A DNA stretch of 64,000 nucleotides, taken from the NCBI GenBank assembly GCA_002786025.1, contig NHNW01000015.1:186001-250000 (forward strand), in the 5' to 3' direction. A program made the position numbers and the translations under genes. The notes under the pieces were generated by a model. The model saw only the letters and a list, made by a program, of their open reading frames with translations, had not been told where the DNA came from and made no database searches. This document shows, piece by piece, positions 1 through 10,292 of the stretch. This stretch comes from Zasmidium citrigriseum (taxonomy: Eukaryota > Ascomycota > Dothideomycetes > Mycosphaerellales > Mycosphaerellaceae). How positions within the stretch are numbered: position 1 is the first letter of the stretch; each line of letters opens with the position of its first letter.

Positions 1-1199
1 GTCACGCTCGCCCTCGAAGTACTGCTGCTTCTTCTCGAGGGTGGCGCAAAGACAGTCGAGAGGAGTGCCGCGTGGCTCGATCTTGTCGTCACTGAAAAGA
101 CCGTACCACCGCAGACCTGCGAGAATGCGCTCCTTCTCTTCGGTGTTCTTGAATTTGGTCTTGGAGTCGACGGCCCAGGCGAGATCCTGCTCCTTGTGGC
201 TGCTGGAGCCGACGATCTTGCCGAACGCCTCCTTCCAGGAGATAGGGGACTTGAGGAAGTCCTGCTCTTGGTCGCTGAGGAGACCGAGATCCTGGAAGGT
301 CTGAACGATGGCTGGGTTGCCCTGGTAGCGGAGCGTTCCTCGAATAACGGTCTGAGCCTCTGGGATCTCGTATCGCTCCCGGAATGGGGTGCTGTCTCTG
401 TTGGGGTAGGCCTCGAAAGCGAAGCCTGGGTAGATGAAGTATGGCTTGGCAGTGCTCATCAGCTCTGGGCCTGGGGTAGTCTCGACTTTGCCGTCCTTGT
501 AGTACTTGGCGGTGTTTCTGGCAGCCAAAAGCACACCACGTGGAGACCACGAGAACTTGTAACCGAGTGGGTTGTCAGAGTTCTCTGGAGCTGGGAGACC
601 TCCGCAGAAGGACCAGAAGCCGGTGATCTTGCCACCTTGCTGGTGAACTTCGGAGATGGTCTTGACGGCGTACAAGTGGTCGATACCTGGGTCGAGACCA
701 ATTTCGTTGAAGACAGTGATGCCGGCATCCTTGGCTGGCTTGTCGAGAGCCATCATGGCGTCAGACACGTAGGAAGTGGTGACGACATGCTTCTTCTGGT
801 TGATGGCGGCCTGGATGACCTGGGCGTGGAAGGTGTATGGGATCAAGGAGATGACCAAGTCGACCTTGGCAATCGCAGCCTCGAGAGCCTCCTTGTTGTT
901 GACATCGATAGAGATGGCATTGGCGTGCTTGAGGCCCTCGCAGAGCTTCTTTGCGCTGTCCAAGGTGCGGCAGGCTGTCGAACGTCAGTGCTAGTCAAAG
1001 TAAGGTGCTCACGATTTGACACACCGACAGTGACCAGAACATTGGCCTTGTCAAGCTCGACGGCGGCTGGTCTCGTGACGAAACCGGAGCCGAGGAGGAG
1101 TACCTTCCTATTGCAGACAGTCAGCACGCCGCCATTGCCTCAAGTGAATGTTTCCAAAGAGTCATACTGTGCTCTGCTGTTCTGGAGTTCGGTGGCCAT
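1..1199 (-). CDS. LYS9: Saccharopine reductase (NADP+, L-glutamate-forming), 3' end cut by window edge
   Basis: Penultimate enzyme of the fungal alpha-aminoadipate lysine pathway; it condenses aminoadipate semialdehyde with glutamate to give saccharopine. Exon 1 (1168-1199) encodes MATELQNSRA. Intron 1 is 1108-1167 and intron 2 is 975-1024. Exon 3 stays open from 974 to base 1, so the C-terminus lies outside the window. A Rossmann motif (KVLLLGSGFVTRPA) opens the enzyme, followed by VTVACRTL, DLVISLIPYTFHAQV, NEIGLDPGIDHLYA and FCGGLPAPENSDNPLGYKFS, all characteristic of the LYS9/Lys3 family. Frames close exactly across both introns. The promoter is shared with the divergent MFS gene at 1650. 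Family assignment is secure; only the C-terminal part is unseen. Confidence 0.95.
1157..1165 (-). promoter_or_regulatory. Possible CpcA/Gcn4 site inside LYS9 intron 1
   Basis: The minus strand reads ATGACTCTT, the form of the Gcn4 element known from yeast HIS3. It lies eight bases into intron 1 of LYS9, a gene of the type controlled by general amino acid control. One 9-mer is weak evidence, and its place in an intron rather than upstream is unusual. Confidence 0.25.
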
Positions 1200-1649
1200 C
1201 TTGACGGTGTTGTTGCAGTCGATCAAGATGGTAGAAGGAGGTCAATGCTTTATAGAACGTCGAGAGACTACGGCGTTCGAAGGCGGTGATTCGCAACAGT
1301 CACCACTGCACAAATTTCTAGCCAACGCCGACGCCGGAAGCCAAGACCGACGTCGACATTTGCACAAGCCACAATAATTAAGGCTCGTCCCGCCAACGCC
1401 TCGATCCTCGCGAACTCGTTTTGACTTTGCGGGGCTCAATACACGTGACGCCAGATGGGCGTGTCTGACAACAGCAGCGCGTTGACAGGCCAGGTGTTCA
1501 ACCCCCAAAGCCGAGGAGTTCCAGCCATTGTCCACTGCGCGCCGGCGCGTAATTGCTTATGCCCGCGTGAATACTAAAACACTCTTGCCCGTGGTGTTGG
1601 GACTGGAGGGTCTCCGTACTGTTTTTCGTCTTGGAGAGCAAGCACAACC
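1200..1649. other. Divergent promoter region, LYS9 / MFS transporter
   Basis: About 450 bases between two start codons that point away from each other. No ORF worth calling and no clear repeat. It must hold both promoters and 5' leaders. Confidence 0.6.
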
Positions 1650-3069
1650 ATGGCAGCCGAAGCTCAGAGTGCCGTCTCGCCGCAGATGCGAAAGAAGGTC
1701 CTGAAAGTGCTCGTTATATCCCTGATACTTGATTTGGTAAGTTTAGCTGGAGCTTTTGATGAAACTGATGGGAACTGACTCGGTACAGATATCTTTCACA
1801 TTCATCCTTCCTCTCTTTCCCAAACTGCTCGAGTTTTACCGCAATGAGGAGACCAAGTCAGATGGGACCTTGCTGTCACAAATTCTCTACGGATTGAACG
1901 CATACAAGTCGTCTTTCAAGAGACCCGTCAGCGACCGACATGACATTGTATTGCTTGGAGGAGCTCTTGGCTCGTTATTCTCTCTTTGCCAGGCAATCGC
2001 ATCACCTATCATTGGAGCCTTGTCAGATCGCTATGGCCGACGAACTGCTCTTCTGTGGGCTATGGTTGGCAACATTGCCTCTGTGGCTCTCTGGTGTGCT
2101 GCATCGGACTTCAGAACTTTCCTAGCCAGCAGGATCGTTGGAGGTCTCAGCGAAGGCAACGTTCAGCTTGCTATTGCCATTGCCACTGATATCTCGACTG
2201 ATCAAGACCGCGGCAAGACGATGGCTTTGGTAGGAGCTTGCTTCTCCATTGCTTTCACCTTTGGCCCGGCCCTCGGAGCTTTCCTCGCCAATATCAGCAC
2301 AGTGGCAGCCAATCCATTCGCCACCGCTGCAGGCGTTTCGCTCGTCCTAATTGTCACCGAAACAGCCTATCTCTACTTCGCTCTTCCCGAAACGAATCTC
2401 AAGAGCCAGCAGACCAAGCAGAACGGCAGCACCGAGAAGCCCAAGCCATCCGCAAAGGCCGAGCGAACGAACTCCCACCTCCTCCTTAATCTGACGCACT
2501 TCTCCTTCATCCTGTTCTTCAGCGGCATGGAGTTCTCGCTCTCATTCATGACCTACGACCTCTTCTTCTACGAATCGAAGCAGTCTGGTCGAATGATGGG
2601 ATTTATCGGATTAGTAGCAAGTCTTCTGCAGGGTGGAGTCACACGACGAATGCATCCCTTGAGGGTGGTCCAGCTGGGCGTGGTAAGCGCAGCCGCGGCA
2701 TTCTTCACGCTTGCGAAGTTACAAAGCGAGAAGACGCTGTACGTTGCTGCTACTATGCTCGCAATTACCAGCAGCACAGTTGTCACCGGCCTGAACAGTC
2801 TGTCGAGTTTCGAAGCGAGCGTGGACGATCGTGGAGCCAAGCTGGGCAACCATAGGAGCTTCGGACAGGCTGGAAGAGCATTGGGACCACTGCTATTCTG
2901 TTCACTCTACTGGTGGGCTGGAAGAGACACAGCATACATCATTGGCGGCTCGGGCATGGTAGCAGTCTGTGGACTGGTGTTTGGTGGTCTGAAGCCGCCG
3001 AAAGGACTGGAAGTAAAGAAGCCAGCGAAGGCCAACGCAAACGGCAGTGCAGTAAAAAAGGCAGCTTAA
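1650..3069 (+). CDS. MFS transporter, TETRAN/MFSD10-like
   Basis: Predicted 455-residue, roughly 12-helix membrane transporter. Exon 1 is 1650-1736 (MAAEAQSAVSPQMRKKVLKV and first helix), intron 1737-1788, exon 2 1789-3069. The first ATG has good context (AACCATGG). The MFS motif A appears at about residues 104-113 as GALSDRYGRR, followed by SRIVGGLSEGNVQLAIAIAT. A charged cytoplasmic loop near residues 205-235 separates the two halves, and the tail is lysine/alanine-rich. The FFSGMEFSLSFMTYDLFFY segment resembles the tetracycline-transporter-like group (human MFSD10, yeast YCR023C). The substrate is unknown, and vacuolar or plasma membrane location cannot be told from sequence. Confidence 0.85.
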
Positions 3070-3261
3070 AACGGGCACGGGAATCGGGTGTAAATGGTGT
3101 ATGTAAAGCATTTGTAGATACCCGGTTGGATACACAGAATGCAAGCAATTTACTCCACGCGTGATTTCGTGACTGCCCCGCGTCGAGTGAATCTTTGAAT
3201 CCTCGACCTCACGTCTTGATCTCGGACTACCACGCGACTAGCACGATCTTCAACATCCACA

Positions 3262-4509
3262 ATGCCGGCCCCAGTCGAGCTGGCATTGTCCTCCCTGCTA
3301 CCTACAGTCGCCTTTCTTCCTCCCGATCTCATCAGTCTTGCGAGCTCACTCCTCGCACAATCACGCGCCAAAGCCGCGTCGTTGAAGCCAGAAGAAGAGA
3401 TCGGCCGTACCTACGCTTGCGCGCATATCGCCTGCGAGAGATTGAAGAAGCGGCTAGATTTGGAGATTGGCAAGCCTGCACCACCTGTCAAACCGCGAGT
3501 CTACGAGAAATTGTACAGATACCTCGACGGCGCATTGACGACGACCATACCGCGGACGCCAACTACAAATCGCGTCAAGGATGCTATTGGGAACGTTAGT
3601 GGCAGTGGGAGAGGAAGTGCCAGAGGCGATGGAACTCCCAGCAGAAGAACTCAAGACTGGAAGACGCCGACAACAAGTACGAGAAAGAGGACAAGAGACG
3701 AGGTGGACGAGAAGCAAGATGGCGCGGTGCCAGAATTTGTGATGCCCATGATTCGCACGATCTGCAAGACGAATGGTGTGCCACCTGCTGCTCCGCATGT
3801 TCTTGTAGGGGTGACATCCGTGGTTCAAGAGATAGTATCGAGAACACAGAAAGCAAGTGCGGATCCGCCGAGTAAGAGGAGGAGGAAGACGCCGCAGTCG
3901 GCAAAGTCGAATACTTCTGCGACAGCAATACCGGCGGGGAATGGAAGTATTGAGACCAGCAAGTGGCCGGCCTTGGCAATTGCGTTGCAGCTATTCACTG
4001 CGGCGAGGATGAAGGGAGTTGAGGTCGATGATGAGAGTATCAGGACTATGCAGAAGAGGGCGACTGAGGCTGTGAAGAAGTTCTGTGAGACTAAGAAAGA
4101 CTCATTACCTGCGGAGCTGGTGAACGGCCTCAAGAAACTGGATTCGAATATCAAGTTCTACGTGCTGGAAGCGGACGACAGCGGCTGGCTTGACATGGAC
4201 TGGTACAAGAACGTTCCCGAAGCGCAGGATGAGGAGCCTGAAATCGAGGAGAGTGACTTAGACAACGACAGCGAAGACCTAGCGGCGAAGAAGAGACCCT
4301 ACAAAACTCCACTGAGACGAAAAGAAAAGCATGGAGGGAAAGCCGCAGATCCCTCGATCGATGAACCGGGTGCCGCTGGCCTGCTGCCCGGTCTAGGAAC
4401 CATGTTCCAGTCTGCTGTGGACTGGCTCAGCGAGGACAGAAGATGGGAGTACTCGCAGTGGAAGAAAGAGATGATGAAAGAGATCAACGCCATGGAGCAA
4501 GAAGTATGA
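3262..4509 (+). CDS. ORC6: Origin recognition complex subunit 6
   Basis: Intronless, 415 residues. Smallest subunit of the complex that marks replication origins and loads MCM helicase in the nucleus. The N-terminal part (about residues 1-90: LLPTVAFLPPDLISLASSLL, then RTYACAHIACERLKKRLDLE and YEKLYRYLD) matches the first TFIIB/cyclin-like fold of fungal Orc6. A serine/threonine/arginine-rich segment follows (about 95-145, several TP/SP sites suitable for CDK), then a second helical region (160-290) with WPALAIALQLFTAARMKG, then an acidic stretch near 315-335 and a short C-terminal helix of the kind that anchors Orc6 to the complex. It runs convergent with ketopantoate reductase, whose stop is 124 bases away. 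Confidence 0.85.
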   Translation: MPAPVELALSSLLPTVAFLPPDLISLASSLLAQSRAKAASLKPEEEIGRTYACAHIACERLKKRLDLEIGKPAPPVKPRVYEKLYRYLDGALTTTIPRTPTTNRVKDAIGNVSGSGRGSARGDGTPSRRTQDWKTPTTSTRKRTRDEVDEKQDGAVPEFVMPMIRTICKTNGVPPAAPHVLVGVTSVVQEIVSRTQKASADPPSKRRRKTPQSAKSNTSATAIPAGNGSIETSKWPALAIALQLFTAARMKGVEVDDESIRTMQKRATEAVKKFCETKKDSLPAELVNGLKKLDSNIKFYVLEADDSGWLDMDWYKNVPEAQDEEPEIEESDLDNDSEDLAAKKRPYKTPLRRKEKHGGKAADPSIDEPGAAGLLPGLGTMFQSAVDWLSEDRRWEYSQWKKEMMKEINAMEQEV

Positions 4510-4633
4510 TCACCAACGACAGACTAATGAAACCAAATCAGGGGGCCACCGGGCTATGAAGTTGTGATTCTTCTACTTATCTTCTATCTCTTATCACCGA
4601 CGCGTCTCTAACATGCATGCTGACCTGATAGAC

Positions 4634-5647
4634 TTATTGAACAGTCATTATCGGCTTCCAACCATCGCTTTCGCTCTTCGACGTGGCAAAGTCTCTCGCC
4701 TTCGCCAGGACATAGAGCATCTTCAAATACGGCGTCTCCACCTCCAACTCCTCAGCCTTCCTCACTGCGTTACCCAAGATGGCCTCAACTTCGATATTCC
4801 TCCCATGCCGAATGTCGACAAGCATACTTGGTTCCTTCCCACCAGTCTTCAACCGATCCAAATGCCTCGCCATATGCTCCTCAATCTGCCTCTCGGTAAT
4901 CGCACCCTCATAACCCGCCTTCGCAGCAAGTCTCCCAACCTCCCTCATAACCTCCTTGGCCATCCCCACCGCATACTCCGAAGACCGCAAATAATTTGCA
5001 TCATCACACAAAGTCAACGCCGTAATGGGATTGAAACAAGCATTCAACCCCAACTTGTTCCACCTCCGAACCTGGATATCCTCATGCACAGGAGCCTTGG
5101 CCCCTCCCTTCGCAAACAGTTCCGAGAGCCTCACTGCTGCTTGCTTCGCCTCTGGACCAGCATTGGCAGGAAACGTCCCAATCTCGAATTCCTCCAACGG
5201 CGTCCCATGCTCGACGATCCCAGGCTCCACCTGCGTCGTAGGCAAATACACCACCCCGGAGATTATTGGATTGGCGGAGTAGGAGTACTGCTCCGCATAA
5301 GCCTCCTCTATTGCAATCCCATTCTGCGCGAGCACAATCGCCGTTCTTTGCGGCGTAACAGCGTCCTCAATCAATTCCGCCGTGCCCGGGAATGCCTTAC
5401 TACACACAAGAACGTAATCGAAAGGTCCGTAAGCTTCAGCTTCTGCACATGTCCGAACAACGTTGGGACGTGTACGAATGTGGCCCCATTTTACCGATCG
5501 TACGAGGATTCCGTTTTCGTTTACGGCTGTGTAGTTTGTGCGGCAGACGGTTGTTATGTTGGCGCCGCCACGCGAGAGGAGGGAGGCGTAGATGCAGCCT
5601 ACGCCGCCGGTGCCGAAGATGAGGATTTTGGGTGGTGGGAGGGACAT
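4634..5647 (-). CDS. 2-dehydropantoate 2-reductase (ketopantoate reductase family)
   Basis: NADPH-dependent reduction of ketopantoate to pantoate, on the route to pantothenate and CoA. Intronless; 337 residues from the ATG at 5647 (MSLPPPKILIFGTGGVG). An in-frame ATG 26 codons upstream exists, but the Rossmann strand begins directly after the chosen start. Motifs: nucleotide-binding GTGGVGCIYA, LAQNGI, the catalytic-lysine/asparagine segment RRWNKLGLNACFNPITAL, and the C-terminal substrate-binding segment PSMLVDIRHGRNIEVEAILG. Length and motif order fit the ApbA/PanE family. Fungi carry several paralogues, some acting on other 2-keto acids, so the exact substrate is inferred. Confidence 0.85.
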   Translation of the reverse strand: MSLPPPKILIFGTGGVGCIYASLLSRGGANITTVCRTNYTAVNENGILVRSVKWGHIRTRPNVVRTCAEAEAYGPFDYVLVCSKAFPGTAELIEDAVTPQRTAIVLAQNGIAIEEAYAEQYSYSANPIISGVVYLPTTQVEPGIVEHGTPLEEFEIGTFPANAGPEAKQAAVRLSELFAKGGAKAPVHEDIQVRRWNKLGLNACFNPITALTLCDDANYLRSSEYAVGMAKEVMREVGRLAAKAGYEGAITERQIEEHMARHLDRLKTGGKEPSMLVDIRHGRNIEVEAILGNAVRKAEELEVETPYLKMLYVLAKARDFATSKSESDGWKPIMTVQ

Positions 5648-5868
5648 GGTCGGGTTTGAGACATTGTTGTGGCTGGTGTTGGGGGTGGTTTGGGGTGTTG
5701 TTATCTGGTGTGCTTTGGTGAGCATTCATCTCGCCGAGTTCGGTGGAGCGCAGTGCGAGGTGTCGGTATCCAATGCCGAGCAAGGATTATATGGACAAGG
5801 ATCTGTTGTCGACATTAATGGTAGTCTATGAAGCTGCGTGGCCTCTGACAATCATCGTATACCTCCTA

Positions 5869-7404
5869 CTATAGAGCATATCTGAACTCAAGATTCTTTA
5901 GATCCGTCTTATCCTGGAACTCATGATTCTCCTCCACCTTGTACTCCTCTCCAAGCCGTTCCCTCTCCTGATCCCTCTCCTTGTTCCGCCTCACGAACAC
6001 CCATCTCATCGCTACCAAGTCTAACGTGATTAAGAAGTAAAGAATGACAATCGAGATCTTAGCAGGCAGATACCGCGGTGCATCTTTGGCTTGGAAGGTC
6101 TGGGGAGAGATGATGTTGCCAATCGTGTACGCAATCGTGCCAATGACAGCAACAGTAACTTTCTTCGTCGAGCCAGCGACGTTCGAAGCTTGCAGACCGA
6201 GGATTGTCGTCCATCCGATTGGAATTCCACCCGAGAGGTAGTAGCCGATGAGAGCAGGTACTTTGTCCGTCGTGGCCATGAGAATCGCCCCGATAATGGC
6301 AGGAATATGTCCCGCGACGCAGGCGTATAGGCGCTGATCGAACTTCATTGCGATGTATGTGAGGCCAACGAGGGCGACGATCTCGTAGGCTCCCAGTGGC
6401 GTCACCAACAGCAAGGACTCCTTGCTTGTGTACCCCATGCCCTTGACGAGAATGTTGCCGAACGACGTGGCGATGCTGTTCGGAATATTGGCTGCGAAGA
6501 CCCAGAATGCGTACAGCCAAGTCATAGGATCCGTCAAAGCCTCGCGGAACTGTTCCCATTTGAATGTCCGTGATCCAATCCCTTGCTCATTGTGTCGTAT
6601 ACGTTCGATGTGGAGAGCTTTCTCGCCTTCACTGAGGAAGCCAGCCGAAGCAGGCGAGTCTGGCATTACGAACCAGAAGCTGATTCCGATCAAAGCCGTG
6701 AGCAGTCCTAGGAACAGGAAGATAATCTGCCAACCTTTCAGAGCAGCGTGGACATCACCACCGACATGATTGGCGACTCCATACGCAAAGTAGCCGCCGA
6801 ACATCTGAGCAACACCGCACATGGAGAACCATATCCCGACTCTGAATGCTTGCTCTTCCTTCGTGTACCATTGCGACGTGAAGATGACCCAAGCCGGTAC
6901 GATCGCCGCCTCTGCAGCACCGAGGAGGAATCTACATGCAAGGAGAGAACCAAAGCTCTTGCAGGCGGCCAGACAGGCAAGCACAGCGCCCCAGATCGTG
7001 ACGTTCACAGCCACGTACTTGGCCAAGGGGAAGAGCTGTATGAGTCGAATGGTCGGGAACTCGAATGCTAGCTGTCCAAAGAAGAAGATGCTGGCGACCC
7101 AGTTGAATTGATTGCCCTGCAGGTGTGTTGATTCGAGAAGGCCAGTGACGCTACCGTAGGAGATGGCTGTTTTGTCGATGTATTGCAGAAAGTAGACAAT
7201 GCAGATCAATGGCATGATGTGCAGATCAATCTTTCGTAGCAGCTTTTTCTCGCGTTCTCGATCTCGCTGGACTGCTCCTGGTGCGTTGAGAATTGCAAGG
7301 GCGGCATCATGTCCGGAAGTCTTCTCGAGATTGTTGACGCTTTGAGTTGTCGAGTCCGGATTTTTCGAGTCTCTCATAGCGTGGCTGATCTCGGCTGAAC
7401 CCAT
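5869..7404 (-). CDS. MFS anion:cation symporter, Dal5/allantoate permease-like
   Basis: Intronless, 511 residues, with the full 12-helix plan of the fungal Dal5/TNA1 family, which imports allantoate, nicotinate and similar organic anions at the plasma membrane. Recognisable family segments are KIDLHIMPLICIVYFLQYID in helix 1, ASIFFFGQLAFEFPTIRLIQ, the helix 4-5 stretch CRFLLGAAEAAIVPAWVIF, and MPDSPASAGFLSEGEKALH in the central loop. The C-terminal tail is strongly charged. The upstream region holds four TGAGTC elements. A second, more distant member of the same family lies at 53642. The substrate cannot be assigned from sequence. Confidence 0.85.
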   Translation of the reverse strand: MGSAEISHAMRDSKNPDSTTQSVNNLEKTSGHDAALAILNAPGAVQRDREREKKLLRKIDLHIMPLICIVYFLQYIDKTAISYGSVTGLLESTHLQGNQFNWVASIFFFGQLAFEFPTIRLIQLFPLAKYVAVNVTIWGAVLACLAACKSFGSLLACRFLLGAAEAAIVPAWVIFTSQWYTKEEQAFRVGIWFSMCGVAQMFGGYFAYGVANHVGGDVHAALKGWQIIFLFLGLLTALIGISFWFVMPDSPASAGFLSEGEKALHIERIRHNEQGIGSRTFKWEQFREALTDPMTWLYAFWVFAANIPNSIATSFGNILVKGMGYTSKESLLLVTPLGAYEIVALVGLTYIAMKFDQRLYACVAGHIPAIIGAILMATTDKVPALIGYYLSGGIPIGWTTILGLQASNVAGSTKKVTVAVIGTIAYTIGNIISPQTFQAKDAPRYLPAKISIVILYFLITLDLVAMRWVFVRRNKERDQERERLGEEYKVEENHEFQDKTDLKNLEFRYAL

Positions 7405-8376
7405 ATTGGCGGTTTTGTAGAGAGAAAGATGTCGCAGCCAGACACTCGCAATCGTTGGAAAGCGTACGAAAGAAGAGCGTGGAGTGAAGAGGTCTTCTAC
7501 TACTTGCCAGGTGCGAATATGTGTCTCTCAACGTCGCATTGATCAAAGTGCCATGGCTCCACAACCGAAGCGAATAGCTCGATGATTGGGACACTTCTAT
7601 GCCTGTGATTGATGCGCCAAAGACAACTCCTGCAGCACGTCATCAGATCCTGAACTCACGTTTTTCGCATTGCTTCTTCCAGTTAGGATGATATTATTCT
7701 GTCGGTGTTTGAGTCAAACACGGAGAGCGTTCTTGAGTCTTGAGACACCGAATAGATGGAAATCAAATGCTCTCTGAGCGTGGGGTGTGTGCCTGTGGAA
7801 CTCGTTTGAGTCTTGAGTCTTCGAAAGCTCGCCGCGCAAGAGGAGTTCGGCGTTCGTAGTCCCATATCGGATCTCATCTTTTTACACATCGTTCCAATTG
7901 GTGAATTAAACGTGATGATATGACGTCGCATAGAACGTATATCAGCTAACGAAAGCGATTGTTGTTGTTGTAAAAGAAAAGAAAGCTGGAGGTGAAGTCA
8001 CAAGCCATTTGGTGATCCAATTTGACACTGCGAAAGTCGCGGCACTTTGGCCATCGTTCGACTTCACCAATCCGTCTACGCCTTGAGACCTTGCAAGAGG
8101 GACATGAATTCAACACCAAACTGCCGACTGCAACAAATCTTGAGAGAAAAGAATCTCTGATCCACAAACTGCGAATCTGTACCGATCCATCGGATCTGGA
8201 GGGACCTTCCTCGTGGACTCAATACACTTTCCCCGGACAACAAACACGAACACTTCAACGATGCTGCCGTGACAAGAACGAAAAGAAGAAGACATCCTTG
8301 AAACTATCGATACCCGTATTTGGCTCTTGAAGTTTTACGGCCTGAATCAGGCCTACCGCCGTGCGGCCTGCCCACC
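7405..8376. other. Divergent intergenic region, Dal5-like / amidase
   Basis: About 970 bases between divergent start codons. No convincing ORF. It contains the TGAGTC cluster at 7710-7819 (separate entry). Confidence 0.6.
7710..7819. promoter_or_regulatory. Cluster of four TGAGTC elements (AP-1/Gcn4-type cores)
   Basis: TGAGTC occurs at 7710 (as the full TGAGTCA heptamer), 7734, 7807 and 7814. TGAGTCA is the consensus for bZIP factors of the Gcn4/CpcA and Yap/AP-1 types. The cluster is about 300 bases upstream of the Dal5-like permease and about 560 upstream of the amidase gene. That it controls either gene is inference. Confidence 0.4.
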
Positions 8377-9357
8377 ATGAAAATCGCCATCCTCCAATTC
8401 AACCCCATCCTAGGCCGCGTTGACCACAACATCCGCCATGCAGAACACATCCTCTCCTCAACCCAAGTCCACATGGACCTCCTGGTCCTCCCCGAAATGG
8501 CCTTCTCAGGGTACAACTTCAGCAGCCTAGACGCCATCCGGCCCTTCCTAGAACCCACCGCCGCAGGCCCAACAGCACAATGGGCGGCCAAAATCGCCGC
8601 CGCACGAAATTGCACTGTCATGGTCGGCTACCCCGAGATCCACTCCTTGAAGAACCCAGACGGAACGATAACGACGACAAACTACAATTCTACAGTGACG
8701 GTGGCGCCGAATGGAGAGATTCTGTCGAATTATCGAAAGTCTTTTCTGTACTATACGGATGAGACGTGGGCGGCTGAGGGTTTCAAGTCTACGCCGATGG
8801 GGATGCCTTTCTTTGCAGGGCAGTTGGGCAGTTTGGGGAATGTGGGACATGGGATTTGTATGGATATCAATCCGTATCGATTCACGGCGCCCTGGTCAGA
8901 TTACGAGTTCGCAACGACAATGTTGAGGAATAAAGTCCGGTTGGTGGTGCTGAGCATGGCCTGGTTGACTAGATTGCTACCAGAAGACTGCCAGACGAAT
9001 CCTGAGAGGCCGGATATGGAGACTGTGGCGTACTGGCTGGAGAGGTTCTGGCCGTTCGTGGACTCGCAGCCGCATGACTCGATTGTGGTGGTGTTTGCGA
9101 ATCGATGTGGGAGTGAAGGAAGCTCGAAGGGTCATGTGCCTATGGAGCATGGGACCGAGATTGAGATTGGCGATCGCGTGTCGTATGCGGGATCGAGTTG
9201 TGTGATGAGGTTTCAGAGTGGATCGGTGAAGCTTTGGGAGCATTATACAGGACCGAAGAAGGGGGACGTGGGATTGCTGGGCAAAGGCGAGGAGGGTATG
9301 TTGGTGGTTGATACGGGCAGTCCGGCGAGTTTCCTCCTGCAGCAGAAGACGGGTTAG
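8377..9357 (+). CDS. Carbon-nitrogen hydrolase, Nta1-like N-terminal amidase
   Basis: Nitrilase-superfamily amidase, 326 residues, intronless. The start is placed at ATG 8377 (CACCATGAAA), because the family begins at MKIAILQFNPILGRVDHN; the frame is open 19 codons further upstream but that part is unconserved. The catalytic triad is visible: Glu in LVLPEMAFSGYNF, Lys in NYRKSFLYYTDETWAAEG, and Cys in GHGICMDINPYRF. These motifs match fungal protein N-terminal asparagine/glutamine amidase Nta1, which deamidates N-terminal Asn/Gln and feeds the Arg/N-degron pathway. Alternative: another nitrilase-branch amidase. Confidence 0.85.
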   Translation: MKIAILQFNPILGRVDHNIRHAEHILSSTQVHMDLLVLPEMAFSGYNFSSLDAIRPFLEPTAAGPTAQWAAKIAAARNCTVMVGYPEIHSLKNPDGTITTTNYNSTVTVAPNGEILSNYRKSFLYYTDETWAAEGFKSTPMGMPFFAGQLGSLGNVGHGICMDINPYRFTAPWSDYEFATTMLRNKVRLVVLSMAWLTRLLPEDCQTNPERPDMETVAYWLERFWPFVDSQPHDSIVVVFANRCGSEGSSKGHVPMEHGTEIEIGDRVSYAGSSCVMRFQSGSVKLWEHYTGPKKGDVGLLGKGEEGMLVVDTGSPASFLLQQKTG

Positions 9358-9670
9358 TGGCTCCGCTACCTCTGCGGCGAGGAGGACAGGACAATGTGAT
9401 GCAGCGATTCTTAGGCCATGAATGCAGCAGGTTTTGGTCATTTTCAGAGGGTTTTCATTGCGTGTCCGCTATCTCCTCAGCAAGACATTCGTAGAGCATG
9501 CCATCGCGTGTTTGTGTGCGCGATCTCAACGCCGTAGAAGCCCCAGTAATGCATCCATCATATCTGCTTCTCGCCATCCATCCCATCGCACCAAAGTCCC
9601 TGCTCGCTCTTGTTGAGGTTGTGGTATCGCATGATGTCCTCCGCTCGAGTTCGTCGTGGGTGCGAGTGAT
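9358..9670. other. Convergent intergenic region, amidase / eL39
   Basis: 313 bases between two 3' ends. Nothing coding seen. Confidence 0.5.
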
Positions 9671-9961
9671 TTAGATGCCGATGCGGGTCTTGCGCCAGTG
9701 CCTCCTCTTGGCATTGTAGCTGTGGCATGTTAGTTCAAGATCATTTCCGCTCGTCGTCTTGCCGCGATCTCGAGCGACGGTTCAGAGGAGATCGTACCGG
9801 ATGGTGTTGCCAGTCCTAAGGCGGATCCATTGTGGGATTGGGCGGTTCTGCTTCTGCGCCTTTGCGAGCTTCTGCTTCGTCTTGAAGGACTTGTGGGACT
9901 GCGGGCGCCGTCAGTCAATTGTGTCCAATCTCTCCTCCTCGTGTGCGATACGTACAGGCAT
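9671..9961 (-). CDS. RPL39: 60S ribosomal protein eL39 (three exons, 6-nt first exon)
   Basis: The 51-residue protein begins [19 protein letters not shown] and ends [13 protein letters not shown], matching eL39, a tiny basic protein at the exit tunnel of the large subunit. Exon 1 is just ATGCCT (9956-9961), intron 9899-9955, exon 2 9798-9898, intron 9720-9797, exon 3 9671-9719. Lengths 6+101+49 give exactly 52 codons with the stop. Both introns have GTACG donors and AG acceptors. The core [20 protein letters not shown] is diagnostic. The gene is easily missed because no exon is longer than about 100 bases. Confidence 0.93.
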
Positions 9962-10292
9962 CGTGACGGTGCTCGGCGATGTCTTCTCGGTGGGTGTGTC
10001 GTCGCTCCTGGACTTGAGTTTGGGAAGCGGCGACGAACTCGTCGAAATGAGTGGTGTCTTAGGCTTGGCGGCAAGTCAGCCGAGAGATGCACGTGACCGT
10101 CGGCATCGCGCAAGCCGACCGTTACTCTGCCAACTGCACTGTTTTCTGCCCTGACATCAGACCCAAAACCGACTTTGCTCCGGATCAGGTTATTAAAGAC
10201 GACACTTCTTCTCCCGATCGCTGTTACACAAGCAAGCAATCCCTCGCTCCATACAGTCGCATCCCAGGTTTCAGAACTTACACTCGAACATC

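Noticed and set aside
4613..5659. 348-codon plus ORF antisense to ketopantoate reductase
   Set aside because: The opposite strand encodes an unambiguous Rossmann enzyme; this is its shadow.
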